Source: Bacillota bacterium
Lineage (GTDB): Bacteria > Bacillota > Clostridia > Oscillospirales > Acutalibacteraceae
Direction of reading: 5' to 3'
NCBI GenBank assembly: GCA_023397245.1
Contig: JAEWUH010000095.1
Coordinates: 1-6,886 of the forward strand
DNA: 6,886 nt
Position numbers and translations under genes: made by a program. Below, piece after piece: positions 1 through 6,204 of this stretch. The notes below the pieces were generated by a model. It was not told the DNA's origin. It did not search any database and saw only the letters and a program-made list of their open reading frames with translations. Position 1 is the first letter of the stretch. Every line of letters begins with the position of its first letter.

Positions 1-225
1 TTTGTCAACCTTCTGAGTATTTTTAATCAGCTCCAACCCGCTCATTCCCGGCATTCGGATATCTGTCAGCACAAGGTTTGGCCTAATATTCTTGATCGCC
101 TCAAATGCGTCCACCCCATCGATTGCACCGGCAACAACCTCGAAGCCGTATTGGTCCCAATGGATGCCTTTCATTAAGCTTTTCAGGATAAACGCCTCAT
201 CGTCAACGATAAGTACCTTATACAT
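1..225 (-). CDS. Response regulator receiver domain, YesN/AraC type (partial, continues past left edge)
   Basis: The first 75 residues of a response regulator are visible, starting at an ATG at 225 and still open at base 1. The receiver fold is clear: hydrophobic strand 1 ends in the acidic pair D8-D9, and the phospho-acceptor is D55 in the motif TDIRMPGMSG. The stretch VDDEAFILKSLMKGIHW followed by YGFEVVAGAIDG is typical of YesN-type regulators, which carry a C-terminal AraC-type DNA-binding domain; that part lies outside the window, so the output domain is inferred. The start is well fixed: AAGGAG at 233-238 lies 7 nt upstream. The gene overlaps the 3' end of the kinase gene by 8 nt (ATGTATAA), so the two are almost certainly translationally coupled and form a cognate pair. 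The likely role is phosphorylation-dependent control of carbohydrate genes. Confidence 0.93.
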   Translation of the reverse strand, partial: MYKVLIVDDEAFILKSLMKGIHWDQYGFEVVAGAIDGVDAFEAIKNIRPNLVLTDIRMPGMSGLELIKNTQKVDK

Positions 226-2023
226 TTTCAGACTCCTTCAACGGAATGGTGATTCCGATTTCCGTGCCTATATTTATTTCGCTTTCAATATCAATTCCAT
301 ACTCATCACCGTATGTCAGTTTAATCCTGTTATTCACATTGCAAAGTCCAATGCTTCCTGTTTTGGAGTTTTGGCATAACATCCTGTTCCCACGTTCCGA
401 AAGGCACGATTTTATGGTTTTCAGCTTTTCTTCTTCAATGCCTACCCCTTCATCCTTGATTGTTATAGTCAGCTTTCCCTGTTCGATACGACTGCCGATG
501 CACAGCCTGCCGTTGCCTCTTTTGGGTTCAAGGCCATGGTAAACAGCATTTTCCACAAGCGGCTGCAAAATCATTTTCAATACTTCCGCCTTTTTGGTAT
601 CCTCATGAATATCGTAGCTCACCTTCAAACGATTTCCGAACCGGATCATGTTGATTTGAACATACGCCCGGACAATTTTCAGTTCTTCCTCCAGAGTAAC
701 CGTACCCGAACCGTTCACACTGTACCGGAATATCAGCGCAAGATCCTTCGTCATTTCATAAAGGTTTTCCACACCCTCATCCAAGGCGATGCCTTTCATC
801 ACCTCGAATGTATTGTATAAAAAGTGGGGATTGATCTGGCTTCTTAAAAAAGCAAGTTCCGCTTTTTCCTTTTCGATTTCGACTTCATAGAGTCTGGAGC
901 TCGTTTCAAAAAGCTGGTGCGTCAGATCATTGATTTCTTTCATCATACTGTTGAATTCATACTCCAGTATGTTGATTTCGGAGCTTCCTTCCAACCTGAC
1001 TTTTTTCTTAAGATCTGTCATATCCCCGGATTTCACACGGTTCATAAACAAAACCAATTTATTGAGAGGTTGTACAATGTTGTTCAGAGTGCAGTAAAAC
1101 AGCAAAGCCAAAAACAGCAGCGCTACAAAAAGTATGATTAAAATCGCGGTCTTTGTTTCAACGATTTCAAACAGCAGCTCTTTTTCCGGCACGATGCTTA
1201 CGATTTTTCCTTCTATCTCCGGAATATCATTCACCATAACAAGATTTTTTAAGCCGTTTATTTCGATGACACTTTGATTCCCGGAATTTGACTGCAATTT
1301 TTTCAAACGATTTTTTACCGACTCATTATTATTGATTTTTAAAGGGTCGTCCGGTGAATACAGATTTCCTTTTTTGTCTATCAGATAGTACTTTATCTCG
1401 GTATTGCTTGAAATTTTACTGATTTCCTTAAATATCGACTGCAAGTCGACAAACATGGAAACGAATCCTATCTTATTCCGATAGGTGGCCTTGTCGTATG
1501 CGGAATATACGTCCATTCCATAAAAGAAGTAATCTTTTGTGACACTGCCGCTGCTATCTACCACCGCCAAACTTTGAAATCCGGTGTTATAAATACGCCC
1601 GTCCGGAGGAATTTCCTTCTTAAGCACTTTTGAAATTTCATAATTTCCGTTTACGGTGAAATACTTTCCGTTCTCGCCAATCATTACAATATCAAAAATG
1701 TCTTTTTTGATATTGGTCATATTGATGGACAAGATCTGCAGTTTATTCTCAACCTGCCGATCATATGAATCATCCAAAAAAAATTCCTGGGCAAAAGTAT
1801 CATATCCTATGTTTTGCAGCACACCTTTTAACTCCTGATAGTCAAGCGTGACATTGTGCTGTATGGTGGAAGTAATCTGCATGGTATAATCCTTATTTTT
1901 ATTCACAAAAATAAGAGACAATTTATAATAAAGAAAGGAGAAAACGATGATAATGATCAGCACAATGAGCAGAAAATTGATAATAAGCTGAGATCTGATC
2001 GATAGTTTTTTTAAAAAGCTCAA
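218..2023 (-). CDS. YesM-type sensor histidine kinase (Cache-like sensor, HAMP, His_kinase, HATPase_c)
   Basis: This membrane sensor kinase should autophosphorylate on histidine and pass the phosphate to the overlapping response regulator. With the TTG start at 2021-2023 it has 601 residues. The N-terminus FLKKLSIRSQL leads into a membrane helix at about 13-35. An extracytoplasmic region of about 250 residues follows, its length and strand pattern fitting a double-Cache sensor. A second helix lies at about 291-313, then HAMP at about 314-368. The His_kinase domain carries H400 in INPHFLYN, and the ATPase domain has the N-box LVENAVYHG (N492), DEGVGI (524-529) and GSIGL (556-560). The frame is open to an ATG at 2075-2077 (619 residues), but that codon lies only a few bases from the predicted transcription start and has no usable ribosome binding site. 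The TTG has AGGGAAG 7 nt upstream. The ligand is unknown; an oligosaccharide is inferred from the family and from the divergent hexosaminidase. Confidence 0.95.
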   Translation of the reverse strand: MSFLKKLSIRSQLIINFLLIVLIIIIVFSFLYYKLSLIFVNKNKDYTMQITSTIQHNVTLDYQELKGVLQNIGYDTFAQEFFLDDSYDRQVENKLQILSINMTNIKKDIFDIVMIGENGKYFTVNGNYEISKVLKKEIPPDGRIYNTGFQSLAVVDSSGSVTKDYFFYGMDVYSAYDKATYRNKIGFVSMFVDLQSIFKEISKISSNTEIKYYLIDKKGNLYSPDDPLKINNNESVKNRLKKLQSNSGNQSVIEINGLKNLVMVNDIPEIEGKIVSIVPEKELLFEIVETKTAILIILFVALLFLALLFYCTLNNIVQPLNKLVLFMNRVKSGDMTDLKKKVRLEGSSEINILEYEFNSMMKEINDLTHQLFETSSRLYEVEIEKEKAELAFLRSQINPHFLYNTFEVMKGIALDEGVENLYEMTKDLALIFRYSVNGSGTVTLEEELKIVRAYVQINMIRFGNRLKVSYDIHEDTKKAEVLKMILQPLVENAVYHGLEPKRGNGRLCIGSRIEQGKLTITIKDEGVGIEEEKLKTIKSCLSERGNRMLCQNSKTGSIGLCNVNNRIKLTYGDEYGIDIESEINIGTEIGITIPLKESENV

Positions 2024-2030
2024 TGAATCA

Positions 2031-2037
2031 CTTCCCT
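2031..2037 (-). promoter_or_regulatory. Ribosome binding site for the kinase TTG start
   Basis: On the minus strand AGGGAAG sits 7 nt upstream of the TTG at 2021-2023. Spacing and sequence are close to ideal for a Bacillota ribosome binding site. The in-frame ATGs at 2075-2077 and 2054-2056 lack a comparable site. This site decides the preferred start of the kinase. Confidence 0.7.
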
Positions 2038-2090
2038 GCAGTAATGGCGAAATCATATCCAAAATTGCGATATACATTCTTCTGTCAAAT

Positions 2091-2119
2091 AATATATCCT
2101 CTAAATTAATTTATGTCAA
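2091..2119 (-). promoter_or_regulatory. Sigma-A-type promoter for the kinase/regulator operon
   Basis: On the minus strand there is a perfect -35 TTGACA (2114-2119), a 17-nt spacer and a -10 TATATT (2091-2096, five of six bases). Transcription should begin near 2084. That gives a leader of about 60 nt to the TTG start at 2023 and leaves only about 6 nt before the upstream ATG at 2077. It is the strongest promoter match I see in the window. Confidence 0.78.
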
Positions 2120-2137
2120 TCGTTTTTATAAAGAGGA

Positions 2138-2177
2138 AAAAATCCATATTTTAAGCGGACATAAAATATGGATTTTT
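2138..2177. repeat. Perfect 16-bp inverted repeat (terminator-like palindrome)
   Basis: The left arm AAAAATCCATATTTTA (2138-2153) is exactly complementary to the right arm TAAAATATGGATTTTT (2162-2177) across an 8-nt loop. The arms are very A/T-rich and end in T runs on both strands, so the element could act as a bidirectional intrinsic terminator. It lies 18 bp upstream of the kinase -35 and upstream of both divergent units. That is an odd place for a terminator unless it insulates the two transcription units or remains from a lost gene. An operator role is the alternative. Confidence 0.65.
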
Positions 2178-2364
2178 ATTCAATGATTTATGGATTGTAC
2201 TTCGTTACGTATTGAAATACCGGGAAAAAACAGGTCTCAGAAAACGCAGCCGCACCCCAAAAATCGGGCAGTACGGCATACTGAAATAATTTTATGGTGT
2301 TTTTATGGTAAACCGTTTTCTCCGCATGCTAATCATTATACATAGCATTTATAATTCATGTTCA

Positions 2365-2393
2365 TTGTCACAAAGAATGAGGTCTGATAATAT
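2365..2393 (+). promoter_or_regulatory. Probable promoter for the acetyltransferase gene
   Basis: TTGTCA (2365-2370, five of six -35 bases) is followed by a 17-nt spacer and TAATAT (2388-2393, four of six), preceded by an extended -10 TG at 2385-2386. Transcription would start near 2400, giving a leader of about 100 nt before the ATG at 2498. A perfect TATAAT at 2350-2355 is an alternative -10 but lacks a recognisable -35. Moderate confidence. Confidence 0.45.
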
Positions 2394-2497
2394 AAATACG
2401 CTGGTTGAGCTTTCTGTTTTTCGGCAGAAGATGGAAAGCCTGCGGAAGCCGGGATTGCACAAATTTGTGGATCGGGAAGGGAAGAGTGCTCTGCATA

Positions 2498-3466
2498 ATG
2501 GAAAATTGCGTCGCCTGTGCCTTAAGGAAAGAACATATTTCAGAAATCGTAACGCTCTGGAATTCTAATTTTGACCCCTGTTTTCATGTTGATGAAGCGA
2601 TTCTGCTGGACAAAATTTTATATGACGCAGAATTATTCCGCCCCGGCACGTTCATTTTTACATACGGGGGCAAAATCGTCGGGCTGATTGCCGCAAAGCT
2701 GTCAAAAAACGGCCCGCCGGAATTTACAGACTGTGGCTGGATAAGCGCGCTTCTGGTCGATACGCCATACCGGCGTAAGGGACTGGGCAGACGCATGTAC
2801 TTGACGGCAGAAAACGAACTGAAAAAAGCCGGCGTAAAAAAAGTCATGGCAGCCGGTGAATTAAACAACATCTTTTCAGGGATTCCCTCACCTTCTCTTG
2901 AAAACATGCAGTTTTTTGCCGACCTTGGGTTTTATCTGTACGATAATAACCATTACGACGTTACGGCCGATGTGTCCGCGATCGATTTTGAGTGCTTAAC
3001 CGTAAAGAAAGATGACAGCCCTGCATTTGTTACCAAACCATTTTCAGAAGGCGACGAGGCGAAGCTGAATCGTTTCTTTCATCAGGAATTTCCGGGCAGA
3101 TGGCAATTTGAAGTCATGCGTTATCTTGAGCAGGGCGGAGACCCTGACCAGGTTCTTCTTCTTTGCAGAGATCAGGAGATAAAGGGCTTCGCAAAGATAC
3201 AGATCAGTCATGGCGGCGGAATATTTGCAGAACAGCTTGGAAATTTCTGGGGAGCGCTCGGCCCGATCGGAATTTCAAAGGATCTGCGCGGTACAGGTCT
3301 GGGCAACCGGATTTTGTTTGACGCGCTCCACTGTCTAAAGAAAAAGGGTGCACGGAACGTCAATATCGACTGGACCGTGCTGACCGGATTTTACGGCCAG
3401 TTTGGATTTGTTCCATGGCGCACTTACAGGGGAGCGTATAAATATCTGCGTGCTGCGAACCGCTGA
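2498..3466 (+). CDS. Tandem-domain GNAT N-acetyltransferase
   Basis: This is a 322-residue cytoplasmic protein with two GNAT folds in a row; such enzymes transfer an acetyl group from acetyl-CoA to an amine. The first domain (about residues 5-150) has the acetyl-CoA loop RRKGLG (92-97) after the strand ISALLVDTPY. The second (about 175-317) has RGTGLG (264-269) after LGPIGISKDL, and ends with FYGQFGF (298-304), the usual GNAT motif-B pattern. Both CoA loops look intact, so either or both domains could be active. The ATG at 2498 is preferred because homology-like sequence begins there and GGGAAGGGAAGAG lies just upstream, although the spacing is rather long. The frame is open further up to a TTG at 2405, but that part does not look like protein. 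It precedes the hexosaminidase gene by 109 bp on the same strand, so co-transcription is likely. The substrate is unknown; an amino sugar is a guess from context. Confidence 0.9.
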   Translation: MENCVACALRKEHISEIVTLWNSNFDPCFHVDEAILLDKILYDAELFRPGTFIFTYGGKIVGLIAAKLSKNGPPEFTDCGWISALLVDTPYRRKGLGRRMYLTAENELKKAGVKKVMAAGELNNIFSGIPSPSLENMQFFADLGFYLYDNNHYDVTADVSAIDFECLTVKKDDSPAFVTKPFSEGDEAKLNRFFHQEFPGRWQFEVMRYLEQGGDPDQVLLLCRDQEIKGFAKIQISHGGGIFAEQLGNFWGALGPIGISKDLRGTGLGNRILFDALHCLKKKGARNVNIDWTVLTGFYGQFGFVPWRTYRGAYKYLRAANR

Positions 3467-3575
3467 GCGCCGATTTTTACGCCCGTCACCGCGCTCCGCA
3501 TATTGCATATTCGGCACATTTCTTGGACATAAAATCAAACCTGTAACCATTCATACCATAAACACTTGAAAGGCG

Positions 3576-5483
3576 ATGAAAGAAGTGAACATAAGTCTGA
3601 CCGGCGATTGCCGGGATATTGAGTCTGGCTTGCAGAATCTGTTAGAGAACTTTCGCCTGAACAGCCCGGATTGCGGCAACTATTCCATACGGGTAAAGCA
3701 TCTTGACAGGAATTCCCCGGTATCCCTGAAAGTAAGCGCAAAAAACGGGCTGTGTATCGAATATAAAGAGCGCTCCGATTTTTTCCGGGCATTATGCGTT
3801 CTTTTACAAAACCTTTCCGATACTGATTTTGAGAAGCAGGAAACCTCCTTGTTTGAAGGTTGCTCCGCCATGATTGACCTTTCCCGGAATGCGGTTTATA
3901 CGGTTCGGGAAATGAAACATCTGCTCTGTTCTATGGCACTTTGCGGCTTTAACCGCTGCTATCTGTACATGGAGGATACTTATGAGCTCCCCGGATATCC
4001 TTATTTCGGCTATTTGAGGGGACGTTATTCCCTTACGGAATTGAAACAAATCGATGATTTTGCCGATTCACTCGGCATAGAAGCGATTCCCTGCATTCAA
4101 GCCCTTGCGCATTTACAAAACACCCTGAAATGGGATTATGCAAAGAACATAAAAGATACAAACGATGTTTTGCTTGTGGGCGAAGAGGAGACCTATCGGT
4201 TGATTGAAGCCATGGTTGCCGCTATGAGAAAGACATTCCGCACAAATAAAATCCATATCGGCATGGACGAGGCGGCAGGCCTTGGAACCGGAGCTTATTT
4301 AAAAAAGCACGGGTATGAAAACCAATTCGAAATTATGTTGAAGCATCTGAACCGGGTAAATAAAATTGTCAGAAAATATGGCGTAAAGCCGCTGATTTGG
4401 GATGATATGCTCTACCGTTCCCACAACGAAAATATTGACTATATGGACTATTACAAACCGGAAAGCAGTTTGAGTGAGGAAGAAATCGCGCAGGTGCCGG
4501 AAAACTTTGGTCTGGTCTACTGGGACTATTATCATGACAGTGAAAACGAATACGACCAGCTGCTTTCCCAGCGGGACCGGTTTCCGAACGATATCATATT
4601 TGCCGGTGGAATTTGGAAGTGGATCGGTTATGTCCCCTCGTACTCTAAAACTTTTATTGCAACGAACGCCGCTCTGTCGGCGTGTAAAAAGCACCGGGTA
4701 AAAGAAATCATGGCGACGGTTTGGGGTGACGACGGCTCGGAAACGCCGGTGGAAACCATCCTTCCCGGAATTATTCTGTTTGGCGAGCATTGCTTCGGGC
4801 AGCCGTACGATGAGGATTCCATTGACAAGAAATGTAAATTTTTATCCGGACTTTCCCTCGGCGATTTTCGGCAGATTGAACAGCTTGACCTTCCTCCGGA
4901 AATGGAATATCCCAATACCAAAGCAAAGAACCCGTCAAAGTATATGCTGTATCAGGATATTTTACTGGGGGCTTTTGACCCTTATCTGCATCATCCGGGG
5001 ATCGTTTCCCATTACCGATCCTGCGAAAAAGCTCTTTCTGAAATTTCAGGACGCGCGGGAGATTTTTCGGATTTGTTTGCTATGTACGCAAAACTTGCCC
5101 GTGTGCTTTCTGTAAAAGCCACGCTCGGAATCCGGCTGAGGAAAGCATATATTGATAACGACAAAGCGGAATTGCGGAATCTGCTCCAAAATGTTTTGCC
5201 CGACCTGAAAAACGACATGCTGGAATTTAAGAAGGCCTTTACAAGGGTATGGTTTCACGAGAGCAAGGGCTGCGGCTTTGAAGTAATCGACATCCGGCTG
5301 GGCGGTACGATAAGCAGAATTGATACGGTTTCCGACCGCGTCAGGCAGTATTTAAGCGGCGAAATTTCAAATATCGAAGAGTTTGAAGAAACGCTGCTGC
5401 CGTTTACGCAGGGAGCTTACAGCAATGAGGACTATATCAGTTTTAATATGTTTCATTCCACTGCCACGCAGAATGTTTTATAG
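3576..5483 (+). CDS. Intracellular GH20 beta-N-acetylhexosaminidase (GH20C/Hex1-like)
   Basis: This 635-residue enzyme should release terminal beta-linked N-acetylglucosamine or N-acetylgalactosamine by substrate-assisted catalysis. The GH20 barrel spans about residues 95-405. The catalytic pair is D231-E232 in HIGMDEA: the aspartate orients the acetamido group and the glutamate is the acid/base. Other family-like features are R104 in MIDLSRNAVY, H179 in QALAHLQ, and the aromatic or polar pocket residues W276, W316, W347 and W383-E389 (TVWGDDGSE). A short N-terminal domain (1-90) and a helical C-terminal region (about 410-635) give the length and layout of the GH20C/Hex1 group rather than of secreted, multi-domain hexosaminidases. 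There is no signal peptide, so it acts inside the cell on imported or recycled glycans. The ATG at 3576 follows AAAGG at an unusually short 2 nt; a GTG at 3585 in the same frame is an alternative. It is the second gene of the rightward unit. Confidence 0.95.
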   Translation: MKEVNISLTGDCRDIESGLQNLLENFRLNSPDCGNYSIRVKHLDRNSPVSLKVSAKNGLCIEYKERSDFFRALCVLLQNLSDTDFEKQETSLFEGCSAMIDLSRNAVYTVREMKHLLCSMALCGFNRCYLYMEDTYELPGYPYFGYLRGRYSLTELKQIDDFADSLGIEAIPCIQALAHLQNTLKWDYAKNIKDTNDVLLVGEEETYRLIEAMVAAMRKTFRTNKIHIGMDEAAGLGTGAYLKKHGYENQFEIMLKHLNRVNKIVRKYGVKPLIWDDMLYRSHNENIDYMDYYKPESSLSEEEIAQVPENFGLVYWDYYHDSENEYDQLLSQRDRFPNDIIFAGGIWKWIGYVPSYSKTFIATNAALSACKKHRVKEIMATVWGDDGSETPVETILPGIILFGEHCFGQPYDEDSIDKKCKFLSGLSLGDFRQIEQLDLPPEMEYPNTKAKNPSKYMLYQDILLGAFDPYLHHPGIVSHYRSCEKALSEISGRAGDFSDLFAMYAKLARVLSVKATLGIRLRKAYIDNDKAELRNLLQNVLPDLKNDMLEFKKAFTRVWFHESKGCGFEVIDIRLGGTISRIDTVSDRVRQYLSGEISNIEEFEETLLPFTQGAYSNEDYISFNMFHSTATQNVL

Positions 5484-5494
5484 TAGAGCTGCAG

Positions 5495-5755
5495 TCATGC
5501 CGCAAAAACAGGAATGACCGTTTCATTTGGTTCTTTATCATAGAGGAAATAATATTGGTATATCAGCTTGCTTTGAAGGGGCTGCACTGAAAAATCTGCC
5601 CAAGTGGCCTACCTGAGAGCATCACAAATTTTGAAACGGTTTTCATATTCTACCTTAATTTCGGGAGGTAAAAAACTATTTCGGACAATATTAAAAGTTT
5701 GATAAGTCGGCGCAGGCTTCAGGTTTTGACAGATAAGATTGATCGAATATCGCAA
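5495..5755 (-). pseudogene. Possible decayed coding remnant, one in-frame stop
   Basis: Read on the minus strand, about 86 codons carry only one internal stop, a TAG at 5609-5611, before a terminal TGA at 5495-5497. The translation looks protein-like, for example FNIVRNSFLPPEIKVEYENR before the stop and YQYYFLYDKEPNETVIPVFA after it. There is no start codon with a ribosome binding site, and the frame begins at the edge of the 18-bp palindrome. I do not recognise a family. It may be the C-terminal remnant of a lost gene, or a chance run in A/T-rich DNA. Confidence 0.25.
5576..5594. repeat. Degenerate copy of the AAGGGGCTGC repeat end
   Basis: AAGGGGCTGC at 5576-5585 is identical to bases 5754-5763 in the left arm of the 18-bp palindrome and is inverted relative to the right arm at 5785-5794. 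It is followed by a similar A-run (ACTGAAAAA here, TGCAAAAAC there). Together 5576 and 5794 would bound a segment of about 220 bp with imperfect inverted ends, as expected for a small non-autonomous element or an insertion-sequence remnant. The evidence is only sequence resemblance. Confidence 0.3.
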
Positions 5756-5795
5756 GGGGCTGCTGCAAAAACTTTCATTTTGCAGCAGCCCCTTG
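5753..5795. repeat. Perfect 18-bp palindrome (hairpin; terminator or element end)
   Basis: CAAGGGGCTGCTGCAAAA (5753-5770) and its exact complement (5778-5795) flank a 7-nt loop. The G/C-rich stem would make a very stable RNA hairpin, 270 bp downstream of the hexosaminidase stop. The plus-strand T-tract after it is poor (ATACTTTT), so termination is possible but not textbook. The arm sequence resembles terminal repeats of some insertion sequences (for example GGGGCTGTTGCAAAA-type ends), which is a family-level resemblance from memory and not verified. Confidence 0.7.
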
Positions 5796-5808
5796 ATACT
5801 TTTGTGAA

Positions 5809-5907
5809 TTATTTCTTTGTGTCAAACGCGGGATTAAATGCGTAGAAGTTCTTGGAATCCAGCTGGTCGGTAATGATGCGCAGGCCCTCACCGAAGCGTA
5901 CAAGGGG
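5809..5907 (-). pseudogene. Short C-terminal gene fragment (32 codons), unrecognised
   Basis: On the minus strand 32 sense codons end at a TAA (5809-5811). The translation includes RFGEGLRIITDQLDSKNFYA and ends FNPAFDTKK, which has the balance of a real protein C-terminus. An in-frame TAG at 5908-5910 cuts it off upstream, exactly at a CAAGGGGCT motif (5901-5909) that is the inverse of the AGCCCCTTG at 5787-5795. So the fragment lies between inverted copies of the same 9-mer, which suggests a sheared gene end left by insertion or recombination. I cannot name the parent protein. Confidence 0.35.
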
Positions 5908-6020
5908 CTACAGTATTTTCCAAAGCAAGGTAGAACGGAAAGCCCTAACGGGAAAGATTTCTTGATTGTTGTCTTTTCCTATCTCCCGGCATAGCCGGAA
6001 CCTTTTAGATGACAATAAAA

Positions 6021-6060
6021 ATTCTTCCTCAAAGACCCATTGGATACTTTGAGGAAGAAT
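6021..6060 (-). terminator. Intrinsic terminator reading leftward
   Basis: A perfect 14-bp stem (ATTCTTCCTCAAAG, 6021-6034, with its complement at 6047-6060) encloses a 12-nt loop. On the minus strand the stem is followed directly by a T-rich tract (TTTTTATTG), the arrangement of a Rho-independent terminator. It would end transcripts of the membrane-protein gene, whose stop lies about 145 bp upstream. On the plus strand no T-tract follows. Confidence 0.6.
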
Positions 6061-6139
6061 GAGATAATCTATTATACTCTTGTAGATTTTTTGAGCTGCC
6101 TGCGCACATGACACTTACACCATTCCGGCTAAAACACAC

Positions 6140-6157
6140 TACTAAACCTTTTTAGTA
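6140..6157. repeat. Small 7-bp inverted repeat
   Basis: TACTAAA (6140-6146) and TTTAGTA (6151-6157) form a short hairpin with a 4-nt loop, just downstream of the membrane-protein stop. A second small hairpin, TGGTTG-AGG-CAACCA, follows at 6164-6178. Neither has a T-tract, and their role is unclear; they may contribute to the 3' end of the membrane-protein mRNA. Confidence 0.35.
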
Positions 6158-6204
6158 CAGGGGCTGGTTGAGGCAACCACGTGCAGTTAAAAAGCAGGAA
6201 GTAA

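Larger units (their letters stand above)
2024..2497. other. Divergent intergenic control region
   Basis: This stretch of 474 bp separates the leftward kinase operon from the rightward acetyltransferase/hexosaminidase genes. It contains the kinase promoter and ribosome binding site, the 16-bp palindrome and a probable rightward promoter. About 2331-2400 is strongly A/T-rich. Short open frames cross it, such as a plus-strand one at 2305-2568, but none has a ribosome binding site or a protein-like sequence, so I call no gene here. It is the natural place for binding of the adjacent response regulator; I could not pick out a convincing pair of AraC-type direct repeats by eye. Confidence 0.7.
5484..6204. 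other. Gene-poor, repeat-rich intergenic region with probable gene debris
   Basis: About 720 bp separate the hexosaminidase from the convergent membrane-protein gene. I see no intact gene. The stretch holds an 18-bp perfect palindrome (5753-5795), a 14-bp inverted repeat with a T-tract (6021-6060), a 7-bp inverted repeat (6140-6157), and AAGGGGCT or its complement at 5576, 5754, 5787 and 5902. Two minus-strand stretches (5495-5755 and 5809-5907) read like pieces of protein. The pattern suggests repeated insertion and decay rather than a simple spacer, but no transposase can be recognised. Confidence 0.55.

Noticed and set aside
2405..2497. Upstream extension of the acetyltransferase to a TTG
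   Set aside because: The extra 31 residues are not GNAT-like, and the TTG lies only a few bases from the predicted transcription start.
2305..2568. 87-codon plus-strand frame overlapping the start of the acetyltransferase gene
   Set aside because: It has no ribosome binding site, spans the predicted promoter and reads as random basic sequence.
3465..3496. GAGCGC/GCGCTC inverted repeat after the acetyltransferase stop as a terminator
   Set aside because: The stem has only 6 bp with a 20-nt loop and no T-tract, so it gives no reason to split the two plus-strand genes into separate units.
4299..4790. 163-codon frame antisense to the hexosaminidase
   Set aside because: It is a shadow of the strongly supported GH20 gene on the other strand, with no start signal.
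5484..5520. Possible terminator directly after the hexosaminidase stop
   Set aside because: The GTCAT/ATGAC pairing is too short and imperfect to call.
5908..6114. 68-codon minus-strand open frame starting at a GTG
   Set aside because: It has no ribosome binding site, contains a strong terminator hairpin, and its sequence matches no family I know; its 3' end abuts repeat debris.
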